Positions 4,194 to 6,245 of a DNA stretch of 6,245 nucleotides are shown piece by piece. The number at the start of each line of letters is the position of its first letter. Position 1 is the stretch's first letter. Origin of the DNA: Tidjanibacter sp. (lineage in GTDB: Bacteria > Bacteroidota > Bacteroidia > Bacteroidales > Rikenellaceae); assembly GCA_017628675.1 (NCBI GenBank), contig JAGBYS010000244.1:1-6245 (forward strand), written 5' to 3'. Position numbers and translations under genes: made by a program. The notes beneath the pieces were generated by a model, which did no database searches, was not told where the DNA came from, and was given only the letters and a program-made list of their open reading frames with translations.

Positions 4194-5420
4194 ATGGCAA
4201 AAACTGAAGATCTTTTAAGGCGAATCGGTGAGCTGGAGCAGGAGAGCGGTGTTAAGCGCACCATCTTCGCAGTGTGCCCCAACTCGACCGCTGTGATTCG
4301 TGCATCGTTCCGCGCCGCAAAGCGTAACAATGCCCCCATCTATTTCGCTGCAACACTCAATCAGATTGACAACGACGGTGGCTACACCGGTATGACTCAG
4401 TCGCAGTTTACCAAACTGCTCCAGTTTGAGCAGCAGAGGGTGAACTACACCGGCTGCTCCATCGTGGCTATCGACCACGGCGGCCCCTGGCTCAAAGACA
4501 AACAGAGGGTTGAGAACTGGTCGACCGAGGACGCTATGCAGGGCGTTAAGGAGTCGTTCGAGGCAGCAGTGGCAGCAGGCTACGACCTGATCCACGTTGA
4601 CCCCACCGTGGACATCAATGTCCCCAAGGGTGAGACTATCGACATCCGCGTCGTTGCAGCTCGCACCGTTGAGCTCATCGCCCACGTTGAGAAATTCCGC
4701 AAGGAGAACGGCTATGCCCCCATCTCCTATGAGGTAGGTACCGAGGAGGTTCACGGCGGTCTGGCCGACGATACCACCTTCGACACCTTCATCGTGGAGC
4801 TCAAGAAGGGTCTGGAGGCTGTTGGTTTGGCCGATGTATGGCCTTGCTTCATCGTAGGTAAGGTTGGTACCGACCTCCACACCACCGTCTTCGATCCCGA
4901 GGTTGCTCGCAAACTCACCGCTAAGGTACGCCCCTATGGCAGCTACATCAAAGGTCACTACACCGACGGTGTAAGCAATCCCGAGGAGTATCCTCTGACC
5001 GGTATGGGTGCAGCAAATGTGGGCCCCGAGTTCACCATCGGTGAGTATGAGGCTCTGGCCGAGCTCGAGGAGGTTGAGAACAAACTCGACGCCGAGGGTA
5101 AGGTTGCTGTTCGCTCGGAGATTATCGCAGTGCTCACCCGTCTGGTGCGCGACTCGGGCCGTTGGCTCAAGTGGCTGCAGGATGACGAGCAGGGTGTAGC
5201 ATTCGAGGACTTGGCAGCAGATCGCCGTCTGTGGCTTGTGCAGACCGGTTGCCGCTACATCTGGCAGCACCCCGAGGCTCTGGCCGCAAGGGCACAGCTC
5301 TTTGCAAACCTCGGTCGCGTTGGTATCGACGCAGAGGAGGTTGTGCTGAGCCGCATCGAGCGCGATATGGACAAATACTTCGTAGCCTTCAACCTGGTTG
5401 GTCTGAATGACCTCCTGTAG
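4194..5420 (+). CDS. gatZ: GatZ/KbaZ-family protein (tagatose-bisphosphate aldolase non-catalytic subunit family)
   Basis: A 408-residue cytoplasmic protein, near the usual 420 or so. It resembles E. coli KbaZ/GatZ along its length: TIFAVCPNSTAVIRASF (23-39), ATLNQIDNDGGYTGMT (53-68, compare ATSNQVDQFGGYTGMT), IDHGGPW (93-99, compare GDHLGPN), IHVDPT (133-138), YEVGTEEVHGG (179-189), VWPCFIVGKVGTDLH (215-229), KGHYTDG (253-259) and GPEFTIGEYEALAELE (277-292). The residues D94, H95, H134, D136 and E180 would suit a metal-binding TIM barrel. In enterobacteria this protein stabilises the GatY/KbaY aldolase, which cleaves tagatose-1,6-bisphosphate. No such partner is visible here. Some family members have been reported as fructose-6-phosphate 4-epimerases, which would fit directly after AgaS. 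It probably shares a transcript with agaS and has the same expression-biased codon use. The start ATG follows an A-rich leader. Confidence 0.9.
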   Translation: MAKTEDLLRRIGELEQESGVKRTIFAVCPNSTAVIRASFRAAKRNNAPIYFAATLNQIDNDGGYTGMTQSQFTKLLQFEQQRVNYTGCSIVAIDHGGPWLKDKQRVENWSTEDAMQGVKESFEAAVAAGYDLIHVDPTVDINVPKGETIDIRVVAARTVELIAHVEKFRKENGYAPISYEVGTEEVHGGLADDTTFDTFIVELKKGLEAVGLADVWPCFIVGKVGTDLHTTVFDPEVARKLTAKVRPYGSYIKGHYTDGVSNPEEYPLTGMGAANVGPEFTIGEYEALAELEEVENKLDAEGKVAVRSEIIAVLTRLVRDSGRWLKWLQDDEQGVAFEDLAADRRLWLVQTGCRYIWQHPEALAARAQLFANLGRVGIDAEEVVLSRIERDMDKYFVAFNLVGLNDLL

Positions 5421-5449
5421 TAGGGTTGCAGGAAGGAGTGTCTGGCAAG

Positions 5450-5484
5450 TTTGAGAAAACAAATACAACACACAAATAACTTTA
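5450..5484 (+). promoter_or_regulatory. Candidate promoter of the SusC-like gene
   Basis: TTTG (5450-5453) is followed after 23 bp by TAACTTTA (5477-5484), seven of eight matches to TAnnTTTG. The leader would be about 25 nt. No terminator is visible after gatZ, so readthrough from agaS-gatZ is also possible and the promoter may be secondary. No GTTTCG word occurs in this spacer. Confidence 0.35.
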
Positions 5485-5512
5485 ATTACTAATTTTTTAA
5501 AACTCAAATCAG

Positions 5513-6245
5513 ATGAAACAGAATTCACGCTTTATGATGGCTCTTCGTAGCGGTCTGGCAGCCCTGACTCTGATGCTGCTGGCAGTTCCTGCCTTTGCAC
5601 AGAAGGTTGAGGTGAAAGGTACTGTTGCTGACGCAGAGAGCGGTCAGCCACTGATCGGTGTAACTATTATCTCCGACAGCGGTTCGGGTACCACTACTGA
5701 TGGTAACGGTCACTATTCTCTGTTGGTAGGCTCGAACGATAATATTACGTTCGACTACCTCGGTTACAACCCCGTGAAAGAGAAAGTTGGCGGTCGTACC
5801 ACCATTAATGTTGGAATGACAGTTGACGCAAAGTCGATTGAGGAGGTAGTCGTTCTGGGTTACACCACCCAGAAGAAAGCCGAGATCTCGAGCTCTATCG
5901 TATCGCTCGACAGCGAGGCTCTGAACGACTTGACCACCAGCGATGTAGGTAGTATGCTCCAGGGTAAGGCAGCAGGTGTGCTCGTAATGAGCGCTTCGGG
6001 TCAGCCCGGTGAGGCAGCCGACATCCGCATCCGTGGTACAGGTTCGATTACCGCAGGTGCAGGTCCTCTGTATGTAGTTGATGGTGTTGCTGGCGGTTCG
6101 TTCAACCCCAACGATGTTGAGACCATCACCATTCTGAAGGATGCAGCTGCTACCGCACTCTATGGTGCTTCGGCATCGGGTGGTGTAATCGTTGTTACCA
6201 CCAAGTCGGCACAGAGCGACAAACCCATTGTTAACTTCAAGGCTA
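5513..6245 (+). CDS. SusC/RagA-family TonB-dependent outer-membrane transporter, N-terminal part
   Basis: The gene is open to the right edge; 244 codons of an expected roughly 1000 are visible. Residues 1-29 are a Sec signal peptide with a probable cut after AVPAFA, before QKVEV. Residues about 32-104 form the carboxypeptidase-regulatory-like domain: VKGTVADAESGQPLIGVTI (34-52), TTDGNGHYSL (61-70) and FDYLGYNPV (80-88). SIEEVVVLGYTTQKK (108-122) is the characteristic SusC segment with the TonB-box-like EVVV and starts the plug, which continues with LQGKAAGVLV, GQPGEAADIRIRGTGSI, PLYVVDGV, ILKDAAATALYGASASGGVI and VTTK. SusC proteins form the outer-membrane channel under a SusD lipoprotein lid and import oligosaccharides with TonB energy; a susD gene would be expected just beyond the window. 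The substrate cannot be told from the plug. Position after gatZ suggests uptake of the sugar processed by AgaS and GatZ. Confidence 0.95.
   Translation, partial: MKQNSRFMMALRSGLAALTLMLLAVPAFAQKVEVKGTVADAESGQPLIGVTIISDSGSGTTTDGNGHYSLLVGSNDNITFDYLGYNPVKEKVGGRTTINVGMTVDAKSIEEVVVLGYTTQKKAEISSSIVSLDSEALNDLTTSDVGSMLQGKAAGVLVMSASGQPGEAADIRIRGTGSITAGAGPLYVVDGVAGGSFNPNDVETITILKDAAATALYGASASGGVIVVTTKSAQSDKPIVNFKA

Noticed and set aside
4215..5528. 437-residue open frame on the minus strand across the whole gatZ gene
   Set aside because: It mirrors the strongly biased codons of gatZ, which leave few stops on the other strand. The plus-strand product has clear family motifs and the antisense product has none.
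1..6245. CRISPR array, tRNA or rRNA genes, insertion sequence or prophage
   Set aside because: No regularly spaced repeats, cloverleaf structures, rRNA-like stretches, transposase or integrase motifs, or terminal inverted repeats were seen on either strand.

Overview
The window reads as a Bacteroidota (Bacteroidales-type) chromosome segment. Evidence: a SusC/RagA-type TonB-dependent receptor with a carboxypeptidase-regulatory-like N-terminal domain, promoters of the Bacteroidota type (TTTG at -33, TAnnTTTG at -7, spacing about 20), AT-rich gene leaders without clear Shine-Dalgarno sequences, and a lipoprotein signal peptide. The moderately high GC with many TCG serine codons would suit an Alistipes/Rikenellaceae-like organism, but that is only an impression. 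The content looks like a sugar or amino-sugar utilisation locus.

Layout. 1-236 (minus): 5' part of a PfkB-family sugar kinase. 237-516: divergent control region. 517-1308 (plus): DeoR-family transcription factor. 1341-1373: strong bidirectional terminator. 1381-2397 (minus): PHP-domain lipoprotein. 2398-2920: a 523-bp divergent control region with several copies of a GTTTCGTTTTG motif. 2921-4051 (plus): AgaS-type SIS-domain sugar-phosphate isomerase/deaminase. 4052-4193: spacer with two strong hairpins that can be enclosed by a third helix. 4194-5420 (plus): GatZ/KbaZ-family protein. 5513 to the right edge (plus): 5' part of a SusC-like outer-membrane transporter.

How the genes may work together (inference): the SusC-like porin imports a glycan or sugar, the PfkB enzyme phosphorylates a released sugar, AgaS converts an amino-sugar or ketose 6-phosphate towards tagatose-6-phosphate, and the GatZ-family protein acts on tagatose-phosphate metabolism. 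No GatY/KbaY catalytic aldolase subunit is in the window. The DeoR protein, whose family senses sugar phosphates, probably controls the kinase, itself and agaS: the same 9-bp word (GTTTCGTTT or its complement) occurs upstream of all three, and at deoR it lies between the -33 and -7 elements. The PHP lipoprotein has its own promoter and no obvious tie to the pathway.

Most worth a second look: the shared operator set, the structured agaS-gatZ spacer, the GatZ protein without a visible partner, and the PHP lipoprotein with apparently substituted metal ligands.
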